64,000 nucleotides of DNA from Desulfoglaeba alkanexedens ALDC (GTDB taxonomy: Bacteria; Desulfobacterota; Syntrophobacteria; Syntrophobacterales; DSM-9756). Under the pieces are notes generated by a model. The model saw only the letters and a program-made list of their open reading frames with translations, did no database searches and was not told the DNA's origin. A program made the position numbers and the translations under genes. Positions within the stretch are counted from its first letter, which is position 1. Every line of letters starts with the position of its first letter. The stretch covers positions 744,001 to 808,000 of the forward strand of contig NZ_CP040098.1 in the NCBI RefSeq assembly GCF_005377625.1, in the 5' to 3' direction. Positions 34,746 to 44,900 of this stretch are shown one piece after another.

Positions 34746-35717
34746 TCAACGCTGGTGGTAATCGATGACGCTTCTCAGGATGCCGTGAAGATCCACGCGG
34801 GGAGTAAACCCGGTGAGTTCCTTTAGCTTTTCGATGTTGGGACGGCGGCGGCGCATGTCTTCGAACCCCGGCCCGTAAGCTCGCTCGTAAGGGACGAACT
34901 CGATCTCCGAAGCGCTTCCCGTCATCTCCCGCACCAACTGGGCCAGTTCCTTGATGGTGATCTCCTCGGTACCCCCCACGTTCACCACTTCACCCACCGC
35001 CGCCGGAGTGTCCATGAGCCTCACCAGCGCTTCCACCACGTCCGAAACATGCGAAAACGAGCGGGACTGGGTGCCGTCGCCGTAGACGATGATTGGCTTC
35101 CCGAGGAGCGCCTTCTGAACGAAGTTCGGGATCACCATGCCGTACTGACCCGTCTGCCGAGGCCCCACCGTGTTGAAAAGGCGGGCGATCACCACCGGGA
35201 GCCTCTTTTCCTCGAAATAGGCCAGCGCCAGGAATTCGTCCAGCGTCTTGGAACAGGCATAGGCCCAGCGCCGCTTGGTGGTGGCTCCCATGAGGCGGTC
35301 GGTGTCTTCAGCCAGGGGATGACCCCCGTTGCCGTCCATCATCTTTCCGTAGACTTCGGACGTGGACGCGATGAGCACCTTGCGCTTGTGGCGGTTGCAG
35401 AGGCGCAGCACCAGTTCCGTCCCCTTGACGTTGGTTTCCAAGGTTTCCACAGGGCGGTTCATGATGAGCTTCACCCCGACGGCGGCCGCCATGTGGTACA
35501 CCTGGTCGCATTCGGCGATCAGATCGTTCAAGAGCGCTTCGTTCAAGATCGTGTCAACCCAAAGCCTGAAACGCGAATTGCCTTGGTGCTGCTCCACGTT
35601 CCGGAGGCTTCCCGTGGAGAGATCGTCCACGACCACGACTTCATGACCGGCATCGAGCAGCGTGTCCGCAAGGTGAGACCCGATAAACCCGGCTCCTCCA
35701 GTGATGAGCACCTTCAT
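34746..35717 (-). CDS. NAD-dependent nucleotide-sugar epimerase/dehydratase
   Basis: 323 residues, extended short-chain dehydrogenase. The NAD-binding motif GGAGFIGSHLADTLL is at residues 7-21. The active site is the serine/threonine region ASTSEVYGKM and YACSK (YxxxK, about residue 155). It resembles UDP-glucuronate decarboxylase or UDP-glucose 4-epimerase type enzymes, but the exact substrate cannot be read. ATG 35717 was chosen because it overlaps the stop of the upstream glycosyltransferase (ATGA); the longer frame reads through that gene. It is the last gene of the operon 34746-45374 and supplies a sugar nucleotide. Confidence 0.88.
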   Translation of the reverse strand: MKVLITGGAGFIGSHLADTLLDAGHEVVVVDDLSTGSLRNVEQHQGNSRFRLWVDTILNEALLNDLIAECDQVYHMAAAVGVKLIMNRPVETLETNVKGTELVLRLCNRHKRKVLIASTSEVYGKMMDGNGGHPLAEDTDRLMGATTKRRWAYACSKTLDEFLALAYFEEKRLPVVIARLFNTVGPRQTGQYGMVIPNFVQKALLGKPIIVYGDGTQSRSFSHVSDVVEALVRLMDTPAAVGEVVNVGGTEEITIKELAQLVREMTGSASEIEFVPYERAYGPGFEDMRRRRPNIEKLKELTGFTPRVDLHGILRSVIDYHQR

Positions 35718-36910
35718 GGCGTTTCCTCCGGCTTCCCGGCGGGAAGTCTGTGACATCCTTCCATCCTCGGTTCCAGGTTCAACAGAAGTTCGTACACCCG
35801 TTTCACTCGGCCGGCCGCCTGTTCGACCCCGAACCGCTCCAAGGCCAGCCGCCGGGCCCGGCGTCCCATGGACCGGCGGATATCCGGATGATCCACCAAG
35901 TATCCTACGGCCCGGGCCAGGGCCTCGGGGTCTCTCGGCGGAACCAGCAGGCCCGTTTCCCCGGGCAGGACGGCATCCCGACAACCCGGCCAGTCCGTGG
36001 CCACCACGGCCCGGCCCGCAGACGCGGCTTCCATGAGGACCTTAGGGAGCCCTTCACCGTAGTAGGACGGGAGCACCACGATGTGGCCGCCCGCCAGCAC
36101 ATCCGGCATATCCTCCCGAAATCCCAGCCATTCCACCACGCCTTCCCGCTCCCATGCCCGCAACTGATCCGGCCGGATGGATCGCGGCTGATCCGGGTCG
36201 GCCGGCCCCACGAGGAGAAACCGCACCGCGCGGTTCGCTGGCTTCCCGAGTCGGCGGGCCGCTTCCACGAATTCCCCCACACCCTTGTCCCAGAGCATCC
36301 TCCCGGCGAACATCACCCGCACGGGAGGCGCTTCCGGTTCGGGCCGGAAGGCGAAACGTTCCGTTTCCACACCGACGCCGCCGATATCCACGACCTTTTC
36401 CGCCTCGACCCAGTTCCTCCTCACGAAGAACGCCCTGTCGTTCCGGTTCTGCACCAGAAGCCGGCTGGCGGGGTGCCTGAGCGCCAGCGGCAGCAGGCGC
36501 TCGAGGAACAGGCGGCTTGTACCCTGCGCACCGCCCAGGATGGACCCGAGGCCCGTCACCATGTTGACCGCCGGAATTCCCAGAAACCTCGCCGCGATGG
36601 AACCGTACGTCACGGCCTTGAGCCCCAGGTGGTGGACCAGCTCGGGCCTCTCGCTCCGATACAGCCGATGAATCCGGAGAAACGACCGGAATTCCGCAGC
36701 GGCCCGCGTTCCGGTTCTCGAAAGCGGCCAGCGCAGGAACCTCAGCCCCGCTTCTCGAATCCGCTTTCCCTGGCCGGTGTCCTCCGCCGCCACCGTGACA
36801 TCGAATCCCTCCCGCGACAAGATCAATGCCAGCGGAAGAAAATGGATGCGAAAGAACCAGTCCACATTGGCGACGAACAGCAAACGCCTTTCCGCACAAG
36901 GTTCGTCCAT
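35714..36910 (-). CDS. Glycosyltransferase family 4
   Basis: 398 residues with a two-Rossmann GT-B fold. The N-domain begins RRLLFVANVDWFFRIHFLPL and has VNMVTGLGSILGG, as in O-antigen/capsule GT4 enzymes. The C-domain has VMFAGRMLWDKGVGEFVEAA (about 205-225) and the donor-binding YGEGLPKVLMEAASAGRAVV, with E-x7-E. It transfers a sugar from a nucleotide donor to the growing lipid-linked glycan on the cytoplasmic face. Its stop overlaps the epimerase start by 4 nt. Confidence 0.9.
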   Translation of the reverse strand: MDEPCAERRLLFVANVDWFFRIHFLPLALILSREGFDVTVAAEDTGQGKRIREAGLRFLRWPLSRTGTRAAAEFRSFLRIHRLYRSERPELVHHLGLKAVTYGSIAARFLGIPAVNMVTGLGSILGGAQGTSRLFLERLLPLALRHPASRLLVQNRNDRAFFVRRNWVEAEKVVDIGGVGVETERFAFRPEPEAPPVRVMFAGRMLWDKGVGEFVEAARRLGKPANRAVRFLLVGPADPDQPRSIRPDQLRAWEREGVVEWLGFREDMPDVLAGGHIVVLPSYYGEGLPKVLMEAASAGRAVVATDWPGCRDAVLPGETGLLVPPRDPEALARAVGYLVDHPDIRRSMGRRARRLALERFGVEQAAGRVKRVYELLLNLEPRMEGCHRLPAGKPEETP

Positions 36911-36946
36911 GAAATGCTCCGCTTCTAAACCAAGCCGGCGCGTCTT

Positions 36947-37894
36947 TCAATACCAATTCGCGAGCACAAGCAATCGCAGCAGCACCTGGTCCACGGAATC
37001 ATTTCGACGAAGGTCCATGCGAAGCGCATACTCCAGGCGGCTGCGGAAGTCGGCCTTGCTTTCGACGAAGCGCGTGGCCGTCGCCCGCTCATCCCGCGAC
37101 AGGAGGTCTCCGAACCGCTCCAGGAACTCCATCGCCTGGCGGCGCGCCAGGAAAATCCCGTCGCTTCGCCGGGCGAGCCGCCCGGCTCTTGCCGTCAAGC
37201 TTGGGAAAAACCGCCGCCTGCCGCCGACGGCGTTACCGCCGTGCAGCCGATAGCACACGTTCGGTCGGCGGTCATAGACCACCCGGCCCAAGGCCGAAAT
37301 CACCAGGTACGTCCACCAGTCATGCATCCAGGCCGACCGGGGAAGGCGGTTCAAGAGCAGCTCCCGGGCTCCGCGGTCCAGCACCTGGGTGCATCCGATG
37401 GCCGGATTTTCCACCAGGGCGTTTCTGAAGCCGACGTGAACCGGCACCGGAGAACGCCCCAGGGGTCGCAGCCTTCGATCCACGTATTCCACCCGGGAAA
37501 AATAGAGCCGCGGAGCATCGCCCCCCACGCTTTCCAGCGCCTTCACGGCATCCCCGATCCTGGAAGGGCGCCAGACATCGTCCTGGTCGCCGAACGCGAA
37601 ATAATCCGGGGAATCGCCCGCCTCTGCCAGCAGGGCGAAATAGCTTGCCGCCACCCCCGCGTGCCCGCCGCGAAGGACCCGCAGATTCTCGTGCCTCCGC
37701 TGGAACTGGGCCAGAATCTCCAGCGTTTCGTCGCGAGAGCCATCGTCCCTCACCAGGACCCGTTCAGCGGGATGACTCTGAGCGAAGACGCTTTCCAGCT
37801 GTTCGCGGATATAGTCCGCTCCGTTGTACGTCGAAATCAGAACGGCGACCCGGGCGTCTCCCCAAACAGCGGTCCCATCGCCTTTCACCACCAC
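36947..37894 (-). CDS. Glycosyltransferase family 2 (rhamnosyltransferase-like)
   Basis: 315 residues, GT-A fold. The nucleotide-binding start is VAVLISTYNGADYIREQLES (about 17-36), then VRDDGSRDET, the metal-binding FGDQDDVWRP (DQDD) and SAWMHDWWTYLVIS. The DQDD and HDWW motifs are typical of the rhamnosyl/galactofuranosyl GT2 subgroup in polysaccharide loci. Neighbouring genes lie within 36 bp upstream and 6 bp downstream, in one operon. Confidence 0.88.
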   Translation of the reverse strand: MVVKGDGTAVWGDARVAVLISTYNGADYIREQLESVFAQSHPAERVLVRDDGSRDETLEILAQFQRRHENLRVLRGGHAGVAASYFALLAEAGDSPDYFAFGDQDDVWRPSRIGDAVKALESVGGDAPRLYFSRVEYVDRRLRPLGRSPVPVHVGFRNALVENPAIGCTQVLDRGARELLLNRLPRSAWMHDWWTYLVISALGRVVYDRRPNVCYRLHGGNAVGGRRRFFPSLTARAGRLARRSDGIFLARRQAMEFLERFGDLLSRDERATATRFVESKADFRSRLEYALRMDLRRNDSVDQVLLRLLVLANWY

Positions 37895-37900
37895 GGCGTT

Positions 37901-38863
37901 TCACCCCATCCGCGCCGGCTCGCCGCACGTCGAGCGGGCGGCGAGCATCTTTCGCACACCTTCGCGCAGATCGATGGCCGGGCTCCATCCCAGCTCGCGA
38001 CGCGCCTTCGAAACGTCGAGCACGCACCAGTCCGGAAGAAACGCGGCCGCGGGGTGGGCTTCCGCCACCCTCTCCAGGGGCCGCCCCAGGCAACCCTGGA
38101 TCACGTCGAGCACCCCTTTCACCGAAACGCCCACGCCCGTTCCGATATTGAAAAGATCGTAAGGGCGCTGCGGTTCAAGGCACGCCCGGACGGCCGCGCA
38201 CAGGTCCTCGATATGGATATAGTCCCGGACGTTCTCCATGTCGCCCAGGATCCGCACGGGGCGGCCTTTCAAGGCCTGGTAGAGGGCGATACCGATGAAC
38301 CCTTGGTTTCTCGCGGGCGAAAGCAGCCAGCCGTAGGCGTTGGAAATACGGAGGACCGTGGCCGTGAGGTATCCCCGTTCCGCGCAGAGGCGGATGTAGT
38401 GCTCCGCCGCCAGCTTCTGGATCCCATAGGAATTAACCGGGAGGCACGGATGGTCTTCAGTGAACGCCACGCGGTCGGCCGAGCGCCCGTAGACGGCGCC
38501 GCCGCTGCTCGCGTAGACCAGGTGCGGGCGGTGCCCGGCCGCCTGCACGGCCTTGAGCAGGTTGAGGGTGGGCACCAGGTTCAGCAGCGTGTCGCTGGAC
38601 ATGTCCCGGTCGGAACTGAGCGGCACGTTGGTGTGCGCCAGGTGGATGATCACGTCCTGCTCCCGCACCAGCGCTTCGCAGTCGGAAGGTGACCCTAGAT
38701 CGCCCTGGATCCAGCGGATTCTGTCCCCGCAGGGATCGCAGGGAAGGTCACAGGGCGGAAGCGATCGGGTAAGGCCGGTGAGCGGCCAATCCGAAGCCGC
38801 AGCCAGGTGATCGAGGAGCGACCGGCCGATGGCCCCGGTGGCTCCCGTGACGGCTACCCGCAT
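37901..38863 (-). CDS. NAD-dependent epimerase/dehydratase
   Basis: 320 residues, extended SDR. The N-terminal motif is VTGATGAIGRSLLDHL. Catalytic Ser and Tyr-Lys sit in YASSGGAVYGRS and NSYGIQKLAAEHY (YxxxK), and the substrate-domain motif DYIHIEDLCAAV follows. It resembles UDP-glucose 4-epimerase/dTDP-sugar reductase relatives; the sugar is unknown. The start overlaps the end of the GT4 gene upstream by 10 bp, showing tight packing. Confidence 0.87.
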   Translation of the reverse strand: MRVAVTGATGAIGRSLLDHLAAASDWPLTGLTRSLPPCDLPCDPCGDRIRWIQGDLGSPSDCEALVREQDVIIHLAHTNVPLSSDRDMSSDTLLNLVPTLNLLKAVQAAGHRPHLVYASSGGAVYGRSADRVAFTEDHPCLPVNSYGIQKLAAEHYIRLCAERGYLTATVLRISNAYGWLLSPARNQGFIGIALYQALKGRPVRILGDMENVRDYIHIEDLCAAVRACLEPQRPYDLFNIGTGVGVSVKGVLDVIQGCLGRPLERVAEAHPAAAFLPDWCVLDVSKARRELGWSPAIDLREGVRKMLAARSTCGEPARMG

Positions 38864-40110
38864 CGCCCCTCCTCCAGGCGGCGCTCGATCCTTCGCACCA
38901 TGGCGTCGAAGGTGAGTTCCCTCGCCGTACGACGGGCTTCGCGGGACACTTCCCGGCGAAGTCCGGGGGAACCGGCCAGTTCCAGGACGGCCCGAGCCAG
39001 CCCCGGCGCCCGTCCCTTCTCGAAGAGCAACCCGGTTTTTCCGTGGAACACGATTTCCCGGTTGCCGCCCACATCGGAGGCCACCGTGGGAATGCCCGAT
39101 TCCAGGGCATGGATCAGGGTCAGAGAAAAAGGCTCGTAGAGCGACGGGAAGAGGTAGATGTCATGCTCCTGGAACACGCGGAAAAGGTCCGGTTCCCGGA
39201 CCGGGGGACGAAAATCCACGCGCTCCGAAAGGCCCCTCTCCCGGATCGTCCCCTGGAGTCGTTCCAGGTACCGGATGTCCCGGGTGTCTCCCAAGATGGT
39301 GAGCCGGACGTCGGCGTCCGGTACACCCTTCAGGATTTCCGGAAGCGCCTCCAGAATCGTGTGCACCCCCTTCATTTCCACCACCCTTCCGGCGAAAAGC
39401 AGCCGGAGGCGCCCCTTTTCCACGGGGAACGTTCGATCCCGGTAATCCGAATCGGGCCGGCGCTTCAAGTGCACGCCGTGGGGCACCACGGCCGTCCCCT
39501 GGAAGGTGAAGCCCGCCTGCCGGTAGAGCCGTTCCATGAATCGGCTGGGAAAGACGGCCCGGCCCCGGATCCGGATGGCGTGCCGATCCGAACGCCCCCG
39601 GCCCGCCAGCCCGAAAACGGCGTTTCGAATCCGCCTCGCGAAGGAAGGTGAGGCGAGCACCTTCTCATCAAAGTAGGTCTGCCAAAATCGAGGCCGAAGA
39701 AACGAAATCAGCCAGTTGTCCGTGAGGAGAAAAACCTTCCCGCAGCGGGCTTCCTGGACCGTATCCAGAAGCGACCGGTCAAAGAAAAAAAGGTTCCAGA
39801 CGAAAAGAACCTCCGGCTTCAGCCGTTCCAACGCGCCCCGCAGCAGCTCCGCGTTGCGCCGGGCGATGCGGTGCCGCTCTTCGTTCGAAGCCGAAAAGGG
39901 ACGGTAGATGTCCCGGTCGTCGGCCAGAAGTCTGAGCGAACGGTCCACTTCCTGGCCCAGGTAGTCCTCGATCCGTCCGCCGTAATCGCTGGTCAAAACC
40001 GAAACCCGGTGGTTGCGCCCGGCCAAAGCCGAAGCGACTTCGAAGCACAGACGCTCGTATCCCCCTACGGTGTTCGGAGGATACAGGTTGCTCAAAAAAA
40101 GGAGATTCAT
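38854..40110 (-). CDS. Glycosyltransferase family 4
   Basis: 418 residues, GT-B fold. The N-domain has NLLFLSNLYPPNTVGGYERL. The C-domain has LRLLFAGRVVEMKGVHTILE and SLYEPFSLTLIHALESGIPT, with the E-x7-E pair. ATG 40110 overlaps the stop of the neighbouring GT2 (ATGA); the longer frame starting at 40833 runs through that gene and is not real. It acts after the initiating transferase in the same cytoplasmic pathway. Confidence 0.9.
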   Translation of the reverse strand: MNLLFLSNLYPPNTVGGYERLCFEVASALAGRNHRVSVLTSDYGGRIEDYLGQEVDRSLRLLADDRDIYRPFSASNEERHRIARRNAELLRGALERLKPEVLFVWNLFFFDRSLLDTVQEARCGKVFLLTDNWLISFLRPRFWQTYFDEKVLASPSFARRIRNAVFGLAGRGRSDRHAIRIRGRAVFPSRFMERLYRQAGFTFQGTAVVPHGVHLKRRPDSDYRDRTFPVEKGRLRLLFAGRVVEMKGVHTILEALPEILKGVPDADVRLTILGDTRDIRYLERLQGTIRERGLSERVDFRPPVREPDLFRVFQEHDIYLFPSLYEPFSLTLIHALESGIPTVASDVGGNREIVFHGKTGLLFEKGRAPGLARAVLELAGSPGLRREVSREARRTARELTFDAMVRRIERRLEEGRCG

Positions 40111-41021
40111 TCCGCCGCCACCTTGTGCACGATGCGATAGAATTCGGGGTCTTGCAGGAACCGCTCCTCCGCCGCAGGCCCGCCGGCAAAGTAGGCGAGA
40201 AACAGCATCACCAGGCGCTGGAGCGAATGACGTTCCACGATCCGCGTGATCCGGTCCACGTAATCCCATCCCCTGCGGCACCTTCCGGGAAACCGGTTCA
40301 GCGAATGAAGAAAACGGGCGCACCCGAAGGCCCATTCCACCCTCACCCGCGCGTGCTCCTCCAAGATCGTGTTCCGCCCGTGCATCCGGTAGAAGAGAAG
40401 CGGCTCGTCCAGGAAATGGATTTCCAGGTCCCGGGCCAGGAGCCGCAGAAAGAAATCCAGGTCGTGAGCGTACCTCAGGGGCGCGAAGTACCCGACTTCT
40501 TCGAAAACGCGGCGCCGGATCACCAGGTTGGACGTGGTCATGAAGAAGTTGCCGTTCATGAGGGCGAGCGGCAGGTCCCCGACCTTGTCGTAGAAGGCCC
40601 GGCTTTCCCGGTACCAGGGGTTGTTGATTTCCCTGCCGCCGTCGTCCACGAATCCCAGCCCGGTGCACACGGCCGCCGCATCCGGCCGGGAGACCAGGAC
40701 GTCCATGCAGCGCGCCAGGCGCCGGGGATGATAGAGGTCGTCGGAATTGAGGACGGCCACCAGGTCTCCGGTGGCCCGGTGGATGCCGGCGTTGATGGCA
40801 TAGTGAGCCCCCTGGTTGGGCTGCGACCAGCACACCAGCTCCGGGAAGCTTCGGCTCATCCGGGACACCGCTTCAAAGGAACCGTCGGTGGAGCCGTCGT
40901 CCACCACGATGACTTCCCGGGGCCGCAGCACCTGGCTCCAAACGCTTTCCAACGCCGCCTCGATGTACCGCTCGTGGTTGTAGAGCGGGATGACGACGGA
41001 AACCGAAAAATGACTCGTCAT
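40107..41021 (-). CDS. Glycosyltransferase family 2
   Basis: 304 residues, GT-A fold. Start SVSVVIPLYNHERYIEAALE, then VVDDGSTDGSFE, the DXD-type VLNSDDLYHPRRL and NFFMTTSNLVIRRRVFEEVG with a following LDFFLRLL. The start is ATG 41021; ATG 41030 (adding MVF) is possible, whereas the long frame to 41288 crosses the methyltransferase gene. It lies 13 bp after that gene and is translationally linked to the following GT4. Confidence 0.87.
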   Translation of the reverse strand: MTSHFSVSVVIPLYNHERYIEAALESVWSQVLRPREVIVVDDGSTDGSFEAVSRMSRSFPELVCWSQPNQGAHYAINAGIHRATGDLVAVLNSDDLYHPRRLARCMDVLVSRPDAAAVCTGLGFVDDGGREINNPWYRESRAFYDKVGDLPLALMNGNFFMTTSNLVIRRRVFEEVGYFAPLRYAHDLDFFLRLLARDLEIHFLDEPLLFYRMHGRNTILEEHARVRVEWAFGCARFLHSLNRFPGRCRRGWDYVDRITRIVERHSLQRLVMLFLAYFAGGPAAEERFLQDPEFYRIVHKVAAE

Positions 41022-41034
41022 GAAGACCATGCCC

Positions 41035-41997
41035 TCAAGCCCGGGCCACCAACAGGAACTGGTCTCCGCCCAGGTACCCGTAGTGCTGCGACCAATAGAA
41101 ATGACACGACGCTTCCGAAAACCCGGCGGCGCGGAGTTCTTCCAGGCATTCCCAGCCGAAGTGGCGAAAGCAGAGGCAGCCTTCTTCGCGCAGGGGATCG
41201 CCGTGGTACTCCGGCGGCAGACGATGCAGAAGCCTTCCATCCTCCAGGACTTCCGCACGAACAATATTGAAAGGAGAGTGAATGTCAAACGGTACCGTAA
41301 AGAACAACGTTCCTCCCGGTCTCAGAACCCGCCGGCATTCTCTGAACGCTTGCCGGTGCCCGGGGATGTGTTCGAAGACGTCAAATGACAGGACGAAGTC
41401 GAAGAATGCCGAGGCGAAGGAAAGGTTGGTCAGGTCTTCATGGCGCGTTCCCTGCGCGTTCAAGCTTCCCGGCTCCAGACCGGGTCCCAGGAACTCGCTG
41501 CCCACGGTCTTGGGGAAACACCGTTTCAGCAGGTCCGAGAACCGGGTCGTCTGTTCCGTGAGATAAAGGGAGCAGTCGGCGGCGGGGCGGCACAGCTTCA
41601 GAAAAAGGTGAAACGCCGCCCGCATCCTGTTGTTCAAGCCGCAGCCCGGGCAGACCAGCCGCTCGCGCCAGTTGGGCGTGCGGTGGCCTTCCCCGTCCTC
41701 GAACCCATACGCCAGGTCCACCCAGAACGGCACCAGCCGCCGGCACACGCAGCAAAAACCCGACACCGTGAAGGCGTCCCCTGCTTTCGCCAACCGCCGC
41801 TCGATACTCTCTCTCCGGCGGTATTCTTCCTCCATGGATTGGGCATAGGCACGGTATTCGGCGAAGGAACCGACGGACACGGTCTCGAGGGGCGGCAGGG
41901 AGCCCGCCGGCTTCTTGGCCTTACACGCCGGCTTCAGCGCCGATCGGTGCTTCAGCCGGAGGATCACCTCTTCCCATCCCCGCATAAGCCCGCTCAT
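41035..41997 (-). CDS. SAM methyltransferase with N-terminal zinc-ribbon
   Basis: 320 residues. Residues ~90-135 carry CCVCRRLVPFWVDLAYGF then LVCPGCGLNNRMRA, a C-x2-C/C-x2-C zinc ribbon. The methyltransferase core has a shifted motif I (KTVGSEFLGPGLEPGSLN), motif IV as FFDFVLSFDVFEHIPGHRQA and post-motif RVLRPGGTLFFTVPF. It may methylate a sugar or the chain end. The start overlaps the stop of the 1126-residue protein by 4 nt. The combination of ribbon and methyltransferase recurs in glycan clusters, but its acceptor is unknown. Confidence 0.85.
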   Translation of the reverse strand: MSGLMRGWEEVILRLKHRSALKPACKAKKPAGSLPPLETVSVGSFAEYRAYAQSMEEEYRRRESIERRLAKAGDAFTVSGFCCVCRRLVPFWVDLAYGFEDGEGHRTPNWRERLVCPGCGLNNRMRAAFHLFLKLCRPAADCSLYLTEQTTRFSDLLKRCFPKTVGSEFLGPGLEPGSLNAQGTRHEDLTNLSFASAFFDFVLSFDVFEHIPGHRQAFRECRRVLRPGGTLFFTVPFDIHSPFNIVRAEVLEDGRLLHRLPPEYHGDPLREEGCLCFRHFGWECLEELRAAGFSEASCHFYWSQHYGYLGGDQFLLVARA

Positions 41998-44900
41998 TCC
42001 GTGGGAAGGCCCACGCTCTGGAGGAGTCGCGACAGTTCACGGCGGCCCGCGGCGAAGGAAAAACGGCGTTCCATGAAATCCAGGCCGTTCGCGGAAAGCC
42101 TGTTCCACAAGGCCTCGTCACGGTACAGCCGGACCACGGCGGCGGCGAACGCGCGGGGGTCGTCGGCCACCAGGACGTCTTCGCCGTCGGTGAGCCCCGT
42201 CCCTTCCACGGCGATGGACGAAGCCACGCAGGGCACCCCGTAGCCCAGGCTCGTGGCCACCTTGCCTTTCAAACCCGCTCCGTAGCGAAGCGGCGCCACC
42301 GAAAGACGGCACCGATTGAAATAGGGCGAAAGATCCGGCACGTATCCGGTGACCACCACGCGGTCTCCAGCCAAATCCTGAACCGCCGCCGGGGGATGGC
42401 TCCCAAGGACGTGGAAAACCGCCTCCGGCAGTTCTTCCTCGATCAGGGGCCAGACGTCGGCTACGAACGCCAGGACCGCGTCCACGTTTGGTTCGTGCTT
42501 GAATCCCCCCACGAAGAGTATGTCCCTGCGTGCTTCGAACGCATTGCCCGAGCCGGGGATGTCCCGAATGAGAGGAATCACGGCGATCTTTCCGCCGTCC
42601 ACGCCCGGCTCCCGCCGCAGAATCTCCCGCTCCTCCGTACTCAACACAATGGTGCGGTCGGCCCTGCGAATGACCGACAACTCCCGCTCGCGGGTTTTCT
42701 CGGCTTCTTTCACGAGGCGTTCCGACCCCTTGAGCCTGGCCTCCCTCGCCTCCCGCACGTGATGGAGATCCACCGTGTCGAAAACGATGCGGGCTTTCGG
42801 GCAATACCGGCGGACCAGGTCCAGGTAGGCTTCCGCGCAATGGACCTGGTAAAGGAGAACCAGGTCGTATTCCCTTCCCCGAGCCTCCAGGACTTCCCCC
42901 ACACCCGTTACGAACGGTGTGTAAAGGCATTCCACGCCCATCCGTTGCAACTCGGCGGTGTATTTCTCCACGTACCGGAGGTCGGCCGCCGGAACGAAGG
43001 TCACCCGGTAACCCAGGGACCGGAAGATTCGGAAGTAAGCCGCCATGTCCTGGGAGCCGGAATCCTGGTCCGGGGTGGGCGTCCACGCGTTGAGGACCAG
43101 GATTCTGCCTCGTGGCTCCGGCCCCCGGGTTCCGGGCCGGCCGGCGTCGACCCTGGCGGAGGGGGATTCCTTGATCGCCATCGGATCCAAGACCACCAGG
43201 GAATGGGGGGCCAGGAAGATTTCGCGCCCCGCCGAACGAACACGCCGGGAGAATTCCAGGCCGGTGAGCATCGGCGATTCCGGGTCTTGAGGAGCGAATC
43301 CTCCGATTCCCCTGAAGAGCTCCGAAGGAATTATGCACGAAAGCGCCGAGCAGAAATCCACTTCCCGAAGATATCCGTACGCGGGATGACGCCGGTCACT
43401 CCCGGCCCCGATCCTCACCAAGTCCCCGGCCGGAGTGACCGTGCCGCCGGCTTCATGGATCCGCCCTCGAGAATCGATCAAACGGGAACTCACCAGCCCG
43501 GCTTCGGGGCATTCCCGGAAGACCCGAAGCAATTCTTCAAGCCAGCCGGGACCCAGCCGGCTCGGCCCGTGAACGAATGCCAGGTAGCGCCCTCCGGCCG
43601 CCTCGGCGCCAAGGTTCCAGCATTCGGTCTCCGAGAGGTCCCCTTTGGCCCGGACGATCCGCCATCCCCGCACGACGTTCTCGAGTTCCCGTAGCGTCGC
43701 TTCACCCTGTCGGCTCTCGGCGACCACGCCGACAACCTCGTAACCCCGGTCGCCGCAGGCTTTCCGGATGGAATGCAGGAAGGCGAAAAGAGGGCCGGAA
43801 GCGCCGGCAAGCGAAACGACCACCGAGACTTCCGGATCTTCGACGTCGGGGAAATCCAGGACTCCGCCCTCCGGCGCTTCCCGCGCATCGAACGCAAAGT
43901 CCTCCCGCCACACGGGTTCCTCCGGCCTCGCCGAAACCGGCGAAGCCGCCTCGGGATTGAAACCGCGGAACACGGCATCGAGTCTTTCGAACACCAGGGA
44001 TTTGAGGCGGAATCTCACGGACCCTGGAACCGGGAGGGCCCAGTAGGCTTTTCGAAGCCCCCGGAAGGCCGCCGCCTTTGCGTCCCGAGCCACCCCCGAG
44101 GCCCGCCGTTTGATCGACCGCAACGGGGCCGTGATCCGCCAGGACGTGGAACGGCGCATGGCGTCCAGTTCGGCCTGGAGGCCCTGAGCCCAGGCGGCGC
44201 AGCGGTCATGCGCCTCCTGGAGCCTCGCCAGTTCGGCCTGGAGGCTTTCCCCCCAGGCCGCGCTGCGTTTATGGGCTTCACGGAGCGATTCGAGCTCCGC
44301 CTGGAGGTCGTGCCCCCAGGCCGCACACCGGTCGTGCGCCTCCTGGACCCTCGCCAGTTCGGCCTGGAGGCTTTCCCACCAGGCCGCGCTGCGTTTATGG
44401 GCCTCACGGAGCGATTCGAGCTCCGCCTGGAGGTCGTGCCCCCAGGCCGCACAGCGGTCATGAGCATCCTGAAGGCGGCGCAGTTCGACCTGCGCGAGAC
44501 GATAGTGCTCCCGGAGCCGCCCCGGCATCCCATGGTCCAGAAAACGCAGCCAGGACTCTCCCGTGAGATACGGGCGCACCTTCTCGAACATCGCCGCCCG
44601 CGCCCGGTCGTAGGCGTATTTTCCCCGGTGGGCCTGCTCCATCTCCAGGTTCCCATAGAATCGGTATTCGGCGGTGATCTTATCCACGTGCAGGAACCGG
44701 TGGCGCCTGGAGACCCGGACCCAGAAGTCCCAGTCTTCGAAAAGGTCCAACGCCTCGTCGAATCCTTCGACCTCTTCCAGGACCTCCCTCGAAAACATGA
44801 CGCTCATGAAGGGGATGTAATTTTCGAAAAGCAGCAGGTCCGGATCGAACGGCTTGTTGAAAACCACCTCGTCGCGCAGCTTCATTGAGGGATCGGCCGA

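Noticed and set aside
34746-35984. 412-codon version of the epimerase
   Set aside because: The N-terminal extension is a shadow of the GT4 gene; the family start is MKVLITGGAGF at 35717.
38854-40833. 659-codon version of the GT4 gene
   Set aside because: The first ~240 codons overlap the GT2 gene in another frame, and ATG 40110 gives the normal GT4 start.
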